Assembly: GCA_902490325.1 (NCBI GenBank)
Contig: CABUDJ010000018.1
Span: 1 to 31,147, forward strand
DNA length: 31,147 bases
Reading direction: 5' to 3'
Origin: an uncultured Collinsella sp.
GTDB lineage: Bacteria > Actinomycetota > Coriobacteriia > Coriobacteriales > Coriobacteriaceae
In this document: piece by piece, positions 8,910 to 16,263 of the stretch
How the letters are laid out: each line of letters opens with the position of its first letter
Numbering within the stretch: the stretch's first letter is position 1
The notes under the pieces: model-generated
Told to the model about the DNA's origin: nothing
Database searches by the model: none
The model's input: the letters and a program-made list of their open reading frames with translations, nothing else
Made by a program: the position numbers and the translations under genes

Positions 8910-9446
8910 GTGGGTATGACGGACTCTTTTGAGCAGATTTCCGCACATAACGAGGAGCTGGCGCGCGATATTGTCGAGCGTGCGAGCGCTCGGGTCGTGA
9001 CGGTTTCGACGGCTGAGTCGCTGACGGCGGGCATGATCGCCTCGACGATTGCCGATATCCCGGGCGCCTCGGCGGTGCTGCGTGGCGGTGCGGTGACCTA
9101 CTGCGATGAGATTAAGCATCGCGTGCTCGGCGTTGAGCAGGAGACGCTTGACCGCTATACCGCGGTGTCGCATCAGACCGCGCGCGAGATGGCGGCGGGT
9201 TCGCTGGAGCTGTACCAGAGCGATATTGCAGTGAGCGCAACGGGTTATGCCGGCCCCGGCGGTGGTACTGAGGACGATCCGGCGGGCACTTTCTATATTG
9301 GTTGGGCGTATCGCGCGGCTGATGGGAAAGTGCCAGTCGTGGACTCTGTGCGCTGCCACTATGAGGGCGATCGTTCGTGTGTTCGTGCCCATGCGGTCGC
9401 GGAGGCATTGGTTCGCATTGCCCTTGTGCTCAACTCTATGGAATAG
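8910..9446 (+). CDS. cinA: CinA C-terminal domain protein (PncC-type NMN amidohydrolase)
   Basis: A 178-residue protein consisting only of the CinA C-terminal domain, without the N-terminal MoaB-like half found in full-length CinA. The family core is clear: STAESLTAGMIASTIADIPG, GGAVTYCDEIKHRVLGV and SATGYAGPGGG. Characterised members (PncC) hydrolyse nicotinamide mononucleotide to nicotinate mononucleotide in pyridine nucleotide salvage. GTG at 8910 fits an AGG site 5 bases upstream; ATG at 8916 is also possible. It follows pgsA by 6 bases and precedes recA, the order seen in many Gram-positives. A terminator at 9454-9477 separates it from recA, which has its own promoter. Confidence 0.88.
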   Translation: MGMTDSFEQISAHNEELARDIVERASARVVTVSTAESLTAGMIASTIADIPGASAVLRGGAVTYCDEIKHRVLGVEQETLDRYTAVSHQTAREMAAGSLELYQSDIAVSATGYAGPGGGTEDDPAGTFYIGWAYRAADGKVPVVDSVRCHYEGDRSCVRAHAVAEALVRIALVLNSME

Positions 9447-9453
9447 ACATGTT

Positions 9454-9477
9454 TTAAGGGGCCTTAGGGCCCCTTAA
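9454..9477 (+). terminator. Intrinsic terminator after cinA
   Basis: A perfect 10-bp stem (9454-9463 with 9468-9477) closes a TTAG loop, with AAGGGGCC against GGCCCCTT at its core. It begins 7 bases after the cinA stop. The following T-tract is weak (TTG), so termination may be partial. It marks the end of the rnj-to-cinA gene run. Confidence 0.7.
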
Positions 9478-9552
9478 TTGTGGAGATAGGGACCTCTGAC
9501 AAATTTAGCGTTTGTGCTGGTTATAGATGTATTCTTGCCTTCTTTGTTCTTA

Positions 9553-9612
9553 TTTGGCCCTTTGTGGTCAAGCATTTGGTCAGTGTTTGGTCGGCGTTTG
9601 GTTGGGTTTTGG
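9553..9612 (+). repeat. Phased TTTGG repeats upstream of the recA promoter
   Basis: TTTGG occurs at 9553, 9575, 9586, 9597 and 9608. The last four are spaced exactly 11 bp, about one helical turn, and the first is two turns further upstream. They end 33 bp before the recA -35 element. No coding sense is evident in this 257-bp gap. A protein binding on one DNA face is possible; chance in a GT-rich stretch is the alternative. Confidence 0.5.
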
Positions 9613-9644
9613 AAAGACTGCCTGCATATGATTGGCCTGAACGG

Positions 9645-9673
9645 TTGACCACGAACAGCCGTTCGTTTATTAT
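9645..9673 (+). promoter_or_regulatory. recA promoter with embedded LexA box
   Basis: The -35 TTGACC (9645-9650) and -10 TATTAT (9668-9673) are separated by 17 bp. Between them sits CGAACAGCCGTTCG (9652-9665), a perfect dyad matching the Gram-positive LexA/SOS box CGAACnnnnGTTCG. LexA bound there would exclude RNA polymerase. LexA itself is encoded in this window at 19179-19823. Confidence 0.9.
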
Positions 9674-9703
9674 CGATGCAGGTTGTTAAGAGGAGGGCTA
9701 TTC

Positions 9704-10852
9704 ATGGCCAAGAATTCAGGTCCCGTACGTACCGTTCATGCTCGCACGACGGGTAAAGAGCGCGATGAGATGATCGCCACCACCAAGGCCGAGATCGAGA
9801 AGAAATTCGGCCAGGGTTCCATCATGAGGTACGGCGACGGTGGTCCCGAGCTCGAGGTCGAGGCCATTCCCACGGGCGCCCTGGCCCTCGATGCCGCGCT
9901 GGGTATCGGCGGCGTGCCGCGCGGCCGTATCGTCGAGATTTACGGTCCTGAGTCCTCCGGTAAGACGACGCTTTCGCTCGAGATCCTGGCCGAGGCCCAG
10001 GCAATGGGTGGCGTTGTGGCATTTATCGATGCCGAGCATGCGCTCGATCCCACGTATGCCGCGCGCATCGGCGTGGATATCGACGAGGTGCTCATTTCCC
10101 AGCCCGATACGGGCGAGCAGGCGCTCGAGATTGTTGACATGCTCGTGCGTTCCGGCGCCATCGATGCCATCGTCGTCGACTCCGTCGCCGCGCTGACCCC
10201 GCGTGCCGAAATCGAGGGAGAAATCGGCGATACTACGGTCGGTCTTCAGGCTCGCCTGATGAGCCAGGCGCTCCGCAAGCTCGCCGGCTCGCTGTCCAAG
10301 TCCAACACGACGTGCATCTTCATTAACCAGCTGCGTGAGAAGATCGGCGTCATGTTCGGCAACCCCGAGACTACGACGGGCGGCCGCGCCCTTAAGTTCT
10401 TCTCTTCGGTGCGTATCGACATTCGCCGTATCGACAGCATTAAGCTTAAGGACGAGGTTATCGGTAACCGCGTGCGCGCCAAGGTCGTTAAGAACAAGGT
10501 GGCAGCTCCGTTCCGTTCTGCTGAGTTCGACATCATGTACGGTACGGGTATCTCTAAGGAGGGCTCGATTCTGGACATGGCTGTCGAGTGCGGCATCTGC
10601 AAGAAGATGGGCTCCTGGTTTGCCTATGGCGAGGACAAGCTCGGCAACGGTCGCGAGGCCGCCAAGGCGTTCCTGCGCGAACACCCCGATTGCGCTGACG
10701 AGATTGAGCATAAGGTCCGCCTTGCCTGCGGACTTGAGTTTGATGACGATGCTCCGTCCGAGGTCGAGCTGACCGATCAGCCTGCGCCTGAGGAGTTTGA
10801 CGAGCTTTACGCCATCGATGGTTCCGCCATGCTCGATGATGACGACGAGTAG
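9704..10852 (+). CDS. recA: Recombinase RecA
   Basis: A 382-residue RecA that forms filaments on single-stranded DNA, drives homologous recombination and triggers LexA self-cleavage. Walker A is GPESSGKTT at 81-89, preceded by the typical IEKKFGQGSIMRYGDG region. The L2-region segment QLREKIGVMFGNPETTTGG is present, and the C-terminal tail is acidic (LDDDDE end). The ATG at 9704 is chosen over an upstream in-frame start because GGAGGG lies 6-7 bases before it and the upstream codons overlap the promoter. It is the first gene of a short operon with recX, under the SOS-type promoter at 9645-9673. Confidence 0.97.
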   Translation: MAKNSGPVRTVHARTTGKERDEMIATTKAEIEKKFGQGSIMRYGDGGPELEVEAIPTGALALDAALGIGGVPRGRIVEIYGPESSGKTTLSLEILAEAQAMGGVVAFIDAEHALDPTYAARIGVDIDEVLISQPDTGEQALEIVDMLVRSGAIDAIVVDSVAALTPRAEIEGEIGDTTVGLQARLMSQALRKLAGSLSKSNTTCIFINQLREKIGVMFGNPETTTGGRALKFFSSVRIDIRRIDSIKLKDEVIGNRVRAKVVKNKVAAPFRSAEFDIMYGTGISKEGSILDMAVECGICKKMGSWFAYGEDKLGNGREAAKAFLREHPDCADEIEHKVRLACGLEFDDDAPSEVELTDQPAPEEFDELYAIDGSAMLDDDDE

Positions 10853-10863
10853 CGGTTACGCTC

Positions 10864-11556
10864 ATGTCGTATACGGTGACCGAGGCCACGGTCGTCTTTC
10901 CCGACAAGAAGGCGGCCTCCTCGTTCTCGAGCGGGTATGCGTCCAAAAAGCCTTGCGCACATATCGATTGTGAGCTTGAGGGCGGTTTTGAGCGGTCCAT
11001 TTGGATTCCCGTGCGGGTCGCGCGGCTGTATGTCAAAAACCGCCCCGATCTTCCCTGTGATTGGGACAACTTTCGTGAGGCGGTGCAGCTCATCGAGCGT
11101 AAATGTGCGCTTACCATGGTGACCGAGATGTTATCGCGCCGCGACCATGCGACGGGTGAGGTCCGTGACAAGCTGGCTCGCTACGGCTTTCACCAGCCCG
11201 CGATCGATTTCGCCGTCGAGCGCGCCACCGAATATCACTTTTTAGACGAGAACCGCTTTTGCTCGTACTTTATCGAGGAGCGCAAGCGGCGCGGTTGGGG
11301 ACAGCGCAAAATCGAGACCGAGCTCAAGCGCCGTCATGTCGCGCTCGATGACATTCCCGGTTATCCCGAGGATTATTTTGCCGTCGAAGACGATTTGGCG
11401 CGTGCGTCAGCCCTACTCGCCAAGCGGCGTGTTCCAGAGACGCGCGGATTCGAAAAACTGGTTCGGTTTTTGATGGGCAAGGGCTTCTCGTATCACATCG
11501 CCGCCGATGCCGTTAAGGCACGCCTCGATGCCGAACGCCAGGAATGTGCGGTTTAG
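10864..11556 (+). CDS. recX: RecX-family regulatory protein
   Basis: A 230-residue protein; RecX family members cap or block RecA filament growth and so limit recombination. Conserved RecX repeats of three-helix units are visible from about residue 75: LSRRDHATGEVRDKLARYGF, FLDENRFCSYFIEERKRRGWG and KIETELKRRHV. A further unit lies near the C-terminus (FLMGKGFSYHIAADAVKAR). The first 70 residues are an extension with no clear match. It starts 11 bases after recA in the same direction, the usual recA-recX arrangement, so it should share the SOS promoter. Confidence 0.88.
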   Translation: MSYTVTEATVVFPDKKAASSFSSGYASKKPCAHIDCELEGGFERSIWIPVRVARLYVKNRPDLPCDWDNFREAVQLIERKCALTMVTEMLSRRDHATGEVRDKLARYGFHQPAIDFAVERATEYHFLDENRFCSYFIEERKRRGWGQRKIETELKRRHVALDDIPGYPEDYFAVEDDLARASALLAKRRVPETRGFEKLVRFLMGKGFSYHIAADAVKARLDAERQECAV

Positions 11557-11618
11557 GCGTATGCGTTTTGTGGCCCTGCCGTTCACCGCGTTTTAGCCGC
11601 CGTGCCGGGGCCATTTAT

Positions 11619-11647
11619 TTGACAGTTGTTGTGGTTCAACGTACGAT
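11619..11647 (+). promoter_or_regulatory. rny promoter
   Basis: A consensus -35 TTGACA (11619-11624) and a -10 TACGAT (11642-11647) are separated by 17 bp. This is the best promoter between recX and rny and predicts a leader of about 160 nt, long for this gene-dense window. Confidence 0.7.
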
Positions 11648-11676
11648 AAATACTGTCATTTGCTTTGTGATATGTG

Positions 11677-11778
11677 CTCATCTGTGATGAGTTTGTTTAT
11701 ATGTTTATCTGTATCCGACCCGCATAAGCTGCGCCCATATTACTCAAATGTCGCGAGCCGTTCGTAAGGACGGTTCGC
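11677..11778 (+). promoter_or_regulatory. rny leader with two hairpins
   Basis: Hairpin one is CTCATC/GATGAG (11677-11691) with a 3-nt loop, followed by a T-rich run. Hairpin two pairs 11753-11761 with 11770-11778, nine pairs including one G-U, and is followed by TTTGTTGTGT. Either could act as a weak attenuator or as an mRNA-stability element. RNase Y mRNA could in principle be self-regulated; this is inference. Confidence 0.4.
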
Positions 11779-11813
11779 TTTGTTGTGTAACTAATCCATA
11801 AAAAGGAGTGAGC

Positions 11814-13364
11814 ATGCCTATCATCGCAGCGCTCGTTGGCATCGTTTTGGGTGCCATCGCCGCCATCGCCTACATGCGCACCGCCAAGCAGGGTAGTCTT
11901 CACGAGGCCGACGAAAAGATCCAGTCGGCACACGCACAGGCTGAGTCCCTGATCGGTGATGCTAAGCGTCAGGCCGAGACCCTCAAAAAAGAGGCTCTGC
12001 TCGAGGCTAAAGAGGAGATCATCAAGAACAAGCAGGCCGCCGAGGCCGAGGACAAGCAGCGTAAGAGCGAGATTCGTACGCTCGAGAACCGTGTGATGCA
12101 GCGCGAGGAGTCCCTCGATCGCCGAAACGACGCTCTTGACAAGCGTGAGCACCAGCTGTCCAGCCAGGCCGGTCAGGTCGAGAAGCGCTCCCGCGAGCTT
12201 GAGGAGCTCTGCGCTAAGCAGACCTCCGAGCTCGAGCGTATTGCCGACCTTACCCGCGAGGACGCCCACAAGGAGCTCCTCGATAAGGTTCGCGGCGAGG
12301 TCACCCACGAGGCCGCCACGATCATTCGCGAGTCCGAGCAGCAGGTTCGCGCCGAGTGCCACAAGACCGCCCAGGAGATTCTGTCCCTGGCGATTCAGCG
12401 CTGCGCTGCCGACCACACTGCCGAGGTCACCGTTACCTCCGTGCACATTCCCTCTGATGACCTCAAGGGCCGTATCATCGGTCGCGAGGGTCGCAACATC
12501 CGGACCTTCGAGCAGGTTTCCGGTGTCAACCTCGTGATCGACGATACGCCCGAGACCGTCGTTCTTTCGAGCTTCGACCCGGTCCGTCGTGAGACCGCCC
12601 GTGTTGCTCTGGAGAACCTCATCGCCGACGGCCGCATTCACCCCGCCCGCATCGAGGAGATGTATCACAAGGCTGCCGACCTGGTTCAGCAGCGCGTGCG
12701 CGAGGCTGGCGAGCAGGCTGCCTTCGATACCGGCATTCACGACCTGCACCCCGAGATCGTCAAGACCCTTGGTGCCCTGCGCTACCGTACCTCGTTTGGT
12801 CAGAACGTGCTTCAGCACTCCCTCGAAGTCTCTGACCTGTGCGGCGTGATGGCTTCCGAGCTTGGCCTGGACGTTGTGACCGCCAAGCGCGCCGGCCTGC
12901 TGCACGACCTGGGCAAGGCAATTGACCACGACGTCGAGGGCCCGCATGCCGTCATCGGCGCCGAGCTTGCCCGCCGTTATGGCGAGAAGCCTGTTATCGT
13001 CCACGCTATCGAGGCTCACCACGCCGATGTTGACCCCAACACGGTGCTCGATGTCCTGGTACAGGCCGCTGATGCCGTCTCTGCTTCTCGCCCCGGTGCC
13101 CGTCGCGAGTCTGCCGAGAACTACATCAAGCGTCTCGAGAAGCTCGAGGAGATCGCCAACTCCCATGACGGCGTCGAGCGTACCTATGCCATGCAGGCTG
13201 GTCGCGAGGTCCACGTCATGGTTCAGCCTGACAAGATCTCCGATGCCCAGTCCACGGTTCTGGCTCACGATATCGCCCATCAGATCGAGGAAGAGATGGA
13301 GTATCCCGGTCAGGTGCGCGTCGTCGTGATTCGCGAGAGCCGCGCTGTCGATATCGCTAAATAA
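11814..13364 (+). CDS. rny: Ribonuclease Y
   Basis: Membrane-anchored endoribonuclease of 516 residues that starts mRNA decay in many Gram-positives. The domains are in canonical order: an N-terminal membrane helix (about 2-22), a long charged coiled coil (about 25-195), a KH domain near 205-270 (DLKGRIIGREGRNIRTFE), and an HD domain near 330-420 with LLHDLGKAIDHDVEGPHA. The ATG at 11814 has AAGGAG 5 bases upstream; an in-frame GTG at 11808 overlaps that site and is less likely. The next gene starts 1 base after the stop, suggesting coupled translation. RNase J at the left end supplies the other main decay activity. Confidence 0.96.
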   Translation: MPIIAALVGIVLGAIAAIAYMRTAKQGSLHEADEKIQSAHAQAESLIGDAKRQAETLKKEALLEAKEEIIKNKQAAEAEDKQRKSEIRTLENRVMQREESLDRRNDALDKREHQLSSQAGQVEKRSRELEELCAKQTSELERIADLTREDAHKELLDKVRGEVTHEAATIIRESEQQVRAECHKTAQEILSLAIQRCAADHTAEVTVTSVHIPSDDLKGRIIGREGRNIRTFEQVSGVNLVIDDTPETVVLSSFDPVRRETARVALENLIADGRIHPARIEEMYHKAADLVQQRVREAGEQAAFDTGIHDLHPEIVKTLGALRYRTSFGQNVLQHSLEVSDLCGVMASELGLDVVTAKRAGLLHDLGKAIDHDVEGPHAVIGAELARRYGEKPVIVHAIEAHHADVDPNTVLDVLVQAADAVSASRPGARRESAENYIKRLEKLEEIANSHDGVERTYAMQAGREVHVMVQPDKISDAQSTVLAHDIAHQIEEEMEYPGQVRVVVIRESRAVDIAK

Positions 13365-13365
13365 C

Positions 13366-14451
13366 ATGAGCGACGCGAACGAGCTCATCTCATTTATCGC
13401 GTCGATGTCGGGGGAGGGCAACCTTCGCGTCGAGGAGAACCTTGGCGAGGGGTATGTCCGCCTCCGCGTTTCGGAGGCCGAGCGGCGCCAGGCAAAGCAC
13501 GACATTCAGCATGTCGAGGATATCGTCATCGAAATGCTCCGTAATGCTCGCGATGCCGGCGCCGACAAGGTCTTTCTCGCTACGACCAAGGAAGATGGCG
13601 TCCGCACGCTTGTCTTTCTGGATAACGGCTCGGGTGTTCCGCAGGATATGCAAGAGCGAATCTTCGATGCTCGCGTTACCTCCAAGCTCGAGAGCATGAA
13701 GATGGACCGTTGGGGCGTTCACGGTCGTGGCATGGCATTGTTTTCGATCAAGCAGAACACCGACGAGGCCCGTGTGGTCACGTCCGGTGTCGATCTTGGT
13801 TCAGCCTTTAAGGTGAGCGTTGCGGCCGACCGCCTCAGTGAGCGCGCCGATCAGTCCAGCTGGCCCCAGGCTGTCAAGGATGAGGACGGACGTTATGTCT
13901 GTGCTCGCGGTCCGCATAATATTATTCGCGCTGCTTGTGAGTTTGCGCTCGAGGAGTTGCGTGGTTGCGATGTCTATCTTGGTTCTCCGTCTGAGATTGC
14001 CGCGACCCTTTATGCTCAGGCGTCAAGTCGGCTCGATACGTCGCGTCTCCTGTTCATTGATGACGAGAGCGAGCTTCCAGTTGTCGATCGTTTAGGCCTT
14101 GCCTCTGATGCCGAGGACTTTATCCGTATCTGTTCGGGTTTGGGTCTTGAGATGTCTGAGCGCACGGCCCATCGCATTTTGGCAGGGCAGATTAAGCCCG
14201 TTCGCGGTGTGACTGCGCGTCTGCTGCGCGAGCGTGATTCGTCCTCGCATGCGCCGGCTCCTGTCGATCTCGCGAAGGATCGTCGCGGGCTACGTATTGC
14301 CAAGGATGACATAGCACAGTTTTCGCGTGCTGTGGAGCGCGACTTTAATGACCTTGCCGCTCGGTACTATCTCAACCTTTGCGGCGACCCAAAGATTCGT
14401 GTTTCGCGTGATCGAATCACCGTGACCTTCGATCTTGCCAAAGAGGAATAG
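13366..14451 (+). CDS. GHKL-type ATP-binding protein of unknown function
   Basis: A 361-residue protein with a Bergerat-fold ATPase domain. The N-box is EMLRNARDAGADKV (E56, N60, D63), the G1 box is DNGSGVP (86-92), and GVHGRGMALFSIKQ (117-130) fits the ATP-lid G2 region. This is closer to MutL/Hsp90/MORC-like ATPases than to sensor kinases; no phosphoacceptor histidine box, sensor or membrane helix is seen. The C-terminal 200 residues are not recognised. It starts 1 base after rny and is followed by spoVS, the slot that ymdB occupies in Bacillus. A role with RNase Y or SpoVS is inferred from context only. Confidence 0.75.
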   Translation: MSDANELISFIASMSGEGNLRVEENLGEGYVRLRVSEAERRQAKHDIQHVEDIVIEMLRNARDAGADKVFLATTKEDGVRTLVFLDNGSGVPQDMQERIFDARVTSKLESMKMDRWGVHGRGMALFSIKQNTDEARVVTSGVDLGSAFKVSVAADRLSERADQSSWPQAVKDEDGRYVCARGPHNIIRAACEFALEELRGCDVYLGSPSEIAATLYAQASSRLDTSRLLFIDDESELPVVDRLGLASDAEDFIRICSGLGLEMSERTAHRILAGQIKPVRGVTARLLRERDSSSHAPAPVDLAKDRRGLRIAKDDIAQFSRAVERDFNDLAARYYLNLCGDPKIRVSRDRITVTFDLAKEE

Positions 14452-14525
14452 TGCCTTTACCGAGTCCACTCGGTACGATAAAGTTATTGCAGTTAAAACG
14501 TACTTTTAAACGCAGGAGTTTCTTC

Positions 14526-14843
14526 ATGGATTGCCTGAAGGTATCAAGCAAATCATCGCCCGCGTCCGTTGCCGGCGCCATCGCCGGCATGGTCAAGGAT
14601 GGTGTACCCGTCAACATCCAGTGTGTCGGCGCCGGTGCGGTTAACCAGGCCATTAAGGCCGTGGCTATCGCGCGCGGTTTTTTGATTCCAACCGGTTTTG
14701 ATATTTCCTGCGCGCCCGTGTTCTCCGACATCCTCATTAACGGGGAATCGCGCACGGCCATCCGCCTTTCTATCTACGTTCACCAGATCAATCGAGCTGC
14801 TATGGATAACGTCGTCATGGATGATGTTAAGCCTGTGGCATAG
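14526..14843 (+). CDS. spoVS: SpoVS-family protein
   Basis: A 105-residue protein with strong resemblance to stage V sporulation protein S: LKVSSKSSPASVAGAIAGM, GAGAVNQAIKAVAIARGFL and GESRTAIRLSIYV. SpoVS forms a small Alba-like fold; in Bacillus it affects septation and spore coat development, and homologues occur in non-spore-formers with unclear roles. The ATG at 14526 has AGGAG at 8-base spacing. The protein has about 20 extra residues at the C-terminus (NRAAMDNVVMDDVKPVA) compared with the roughly 86-residue Bacillus protein. No sporulation genes are in this window, and the suggested host group does not form spores. Confidence 0.9.
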   Translation: MDCLKVSSKSSPASVAGAIAGMVKDGVPVNIQCVGAGAVNQAIKAVAIARGFLIPTGFDISCAPVFSDILINGESRTAIRLSIYVHQINRAAMDNVVMDDVKPVA

Positions 14844-14892
14844 CTTATGCTTGCCTCGATTCGCCTCCCTTCCATCGTTAGGACTTATGCAC

Positions 14893-16263
14893 ATGGACCA
14901 GCGTTCCGTACGCGATATTCTTGCCGGTAAAACCTACTTTATCCGCACCTTTGGCTGCCAGATGAATCAGCACGACTCTGAGCGCGTGAGCGGTCTGCTC
15001 GATTCGTATGGTTGCCTCATGGCGCTCGATCCCGAGCATGCCGATATTGTTGTCTTCATGACATGCTGCGTGCGCGAGGCCGCCGATACTCGCCTGTACG
15101 GTCAGTGCAATTCCTGCAAAAGCCTGCCGCCTTCGCCTTCGGGCAAGCGCGTGGTTGCCGTGGGTGGCTGTATCGCGCAGCGTGATGGTGAGGGCCTGCT
15201 CACCAACGTCGATAACGTCAATGTTATCTTTGGCACGCATTCCATCGCACATGTGGCCGAGCTCATTGCCGAGGCGTTCCTTGATGGTAAGCGTCATATC
15301 CGCACCAACGAGCATGAGGATACGGATGCCATGAGCATGCCGTGGCATCGCGAGACCCAGTATCACGCCTGGGTGCCCATCATGACAGGCTGCAATAATT
15401 TCTGCACCTATTGCATCGTGCCGTATGTGCGCGGTCGCGAAAAGAGCCGCCCTTTCGAGGAGATTGTCGACGAGGTCACCGGTCTAGTGCGCCAGGGCGT
15501 GCGTGAGGTCACGCTTCTGGGTCAAAACGTCAACTCCTATGGTCGCGATCTGTTTGGCAAGCCGCGCTTTGCCGACCTTTTGCGTGCCGTGGGCGATACG
15601 GGTGTAGAGCGTATTTTCTTTACTTCCTCGCACCCCAAAGACCTGTTGCCCGAGACTATCGACGCTATGGCAGAGACGCCTGCCGTTATGCCGCAGCTGC
15701 ACCTGGCAGTTCAGTCGGGCTCGACACGGATCCTCAAAGAGATGAATCGCCGTTATACACGCGAGGACTATCTTGGCCTTGTCGATCGCATTCGCAACCG
15801 CATGCCCGACATCGCGCTCTCGACCGACATTATCGTTGGCTTCCCGGGCGAGACTGAAGAAGACTTTGAGCAGACGCTCTCACTTGCTGAGACGGTCCGC
15901 TATGCTCAGGCCTATACCTTCATCTATTCCAAGCGCGCCGGTACCCCGGCCGCCGAGATTGACGATCCTACGCCGCATGAGGTTATTCTCGAGCGTTTCA
16001 ACCGCCTGGTTAAGGTTATCGAGACCACGGCACACGAGTATAACCAGGGCGAGCTTCATACTGTGGTGCCGGCGCTCATTGAGGGAACGAGTAAAAAGAA
16101 CGACGCGGTCCTGCTGGGCAAGAGTCCCAAGAATCAGACCGTGCATGCGCCTATTCCCGAGGGTTACAGCATCGATCAGCTTGTTGGCAAGATCGTTGAT
16201 GTTGACGTTGACGTTGCCAAGACCTGGTATTTGTCCGGCTCCGTTGTGGGCGAGCCGCGCTAA
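14893..16263 (+). CDS. miaB: tRNA-2-methylthio-N6-dimethylallyladenosine synthase MiaB
   Basis: Radical-SAM methylthiotransferase of about 456 residues that converts i6A37 to ms2i6A37 in tRNAs. MTTase cysteines are C22 (FGCQMNQHDSE), C58 or C59 (MTCCVRE) and C93 (GGCIAQ). The radical-SAM cysteines are C167, C171 and C174 in TGCNNFCTYCIVPYVRGREKSR. A TRAM domain follows. FGCQMN and VRGREKSR favour MiaB over RimO. The usual NTC at the second cysteine reads MTCC. ATG 14893 is 9 bases from an AGGA site; ATG 14887 is an alternative. The stop overlaps the miaA start as TAATG; MiaA makes the substrate that MiaB modifies. Confidence 0.94.
   Translation: MDQRSVRDILAGKTYFIRTFGCQMNQHDSERVSGLLDSYGCLMALDPEHADIVVFMTCCVREAADTRLYGQCNSCKSLPPSPSGKRVVAVGGCIAQRDGEGLLTNVDNVNVIFGTHSIAHVAELIAEAFLDGKRHIRTNEHEDTDAMSMPWHRETQYHAWVPIMTGCNNFCTYCIVPYVRGREKSRPFEEIVDEVTGLVRQGVREVTLLGQNVNSYGRDLFGKPRFADLLRAVGDTGVERIFFTSSHPKDLLPETIDAMAETPAVMPQLHLAVQSGSTRILKEMNRRYTREDYLGLVDRIRNRMPDIALSTDIIVGFPGETEEDFEQTLSLAETVRYAQAYTFIYSKRAGTPAAEIDDPTPHEVILERFNRLVKVIETTAHEYNQGELHTVVPALIEGTSKKNDAVLLGKSPKNQTVHAPIPEGYSIDQLVGKIVDVDVDVAKTWYLSGSVVGEPR

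Noticed and set aside
6351..9392. A 1013-codon open frame on the minus strand spanning yajQ to cinA
   Set aside because: It lies antisense to four clear genes and crosses their boundaries. Its composition (rich in His, Arg, Asp, Gly) is that of a codon-bias shadow, and no domain is recognisable.
9480..9689. A 69-codon frame between cinA and recA
   Set aside because: It starts inside the region after the terminator, crosses the recA promoter and LexA box, and reads through the TTTGG repeats. It is better explained as regulatory DNA.
14698..14892. Upstream extension of miaB into spoVS
   Set aside because: The extra 65 codons overlap spoVS in another frame and lack family similarity. The AGGA-linked ATG at 14893, or at 14887, is preferred.
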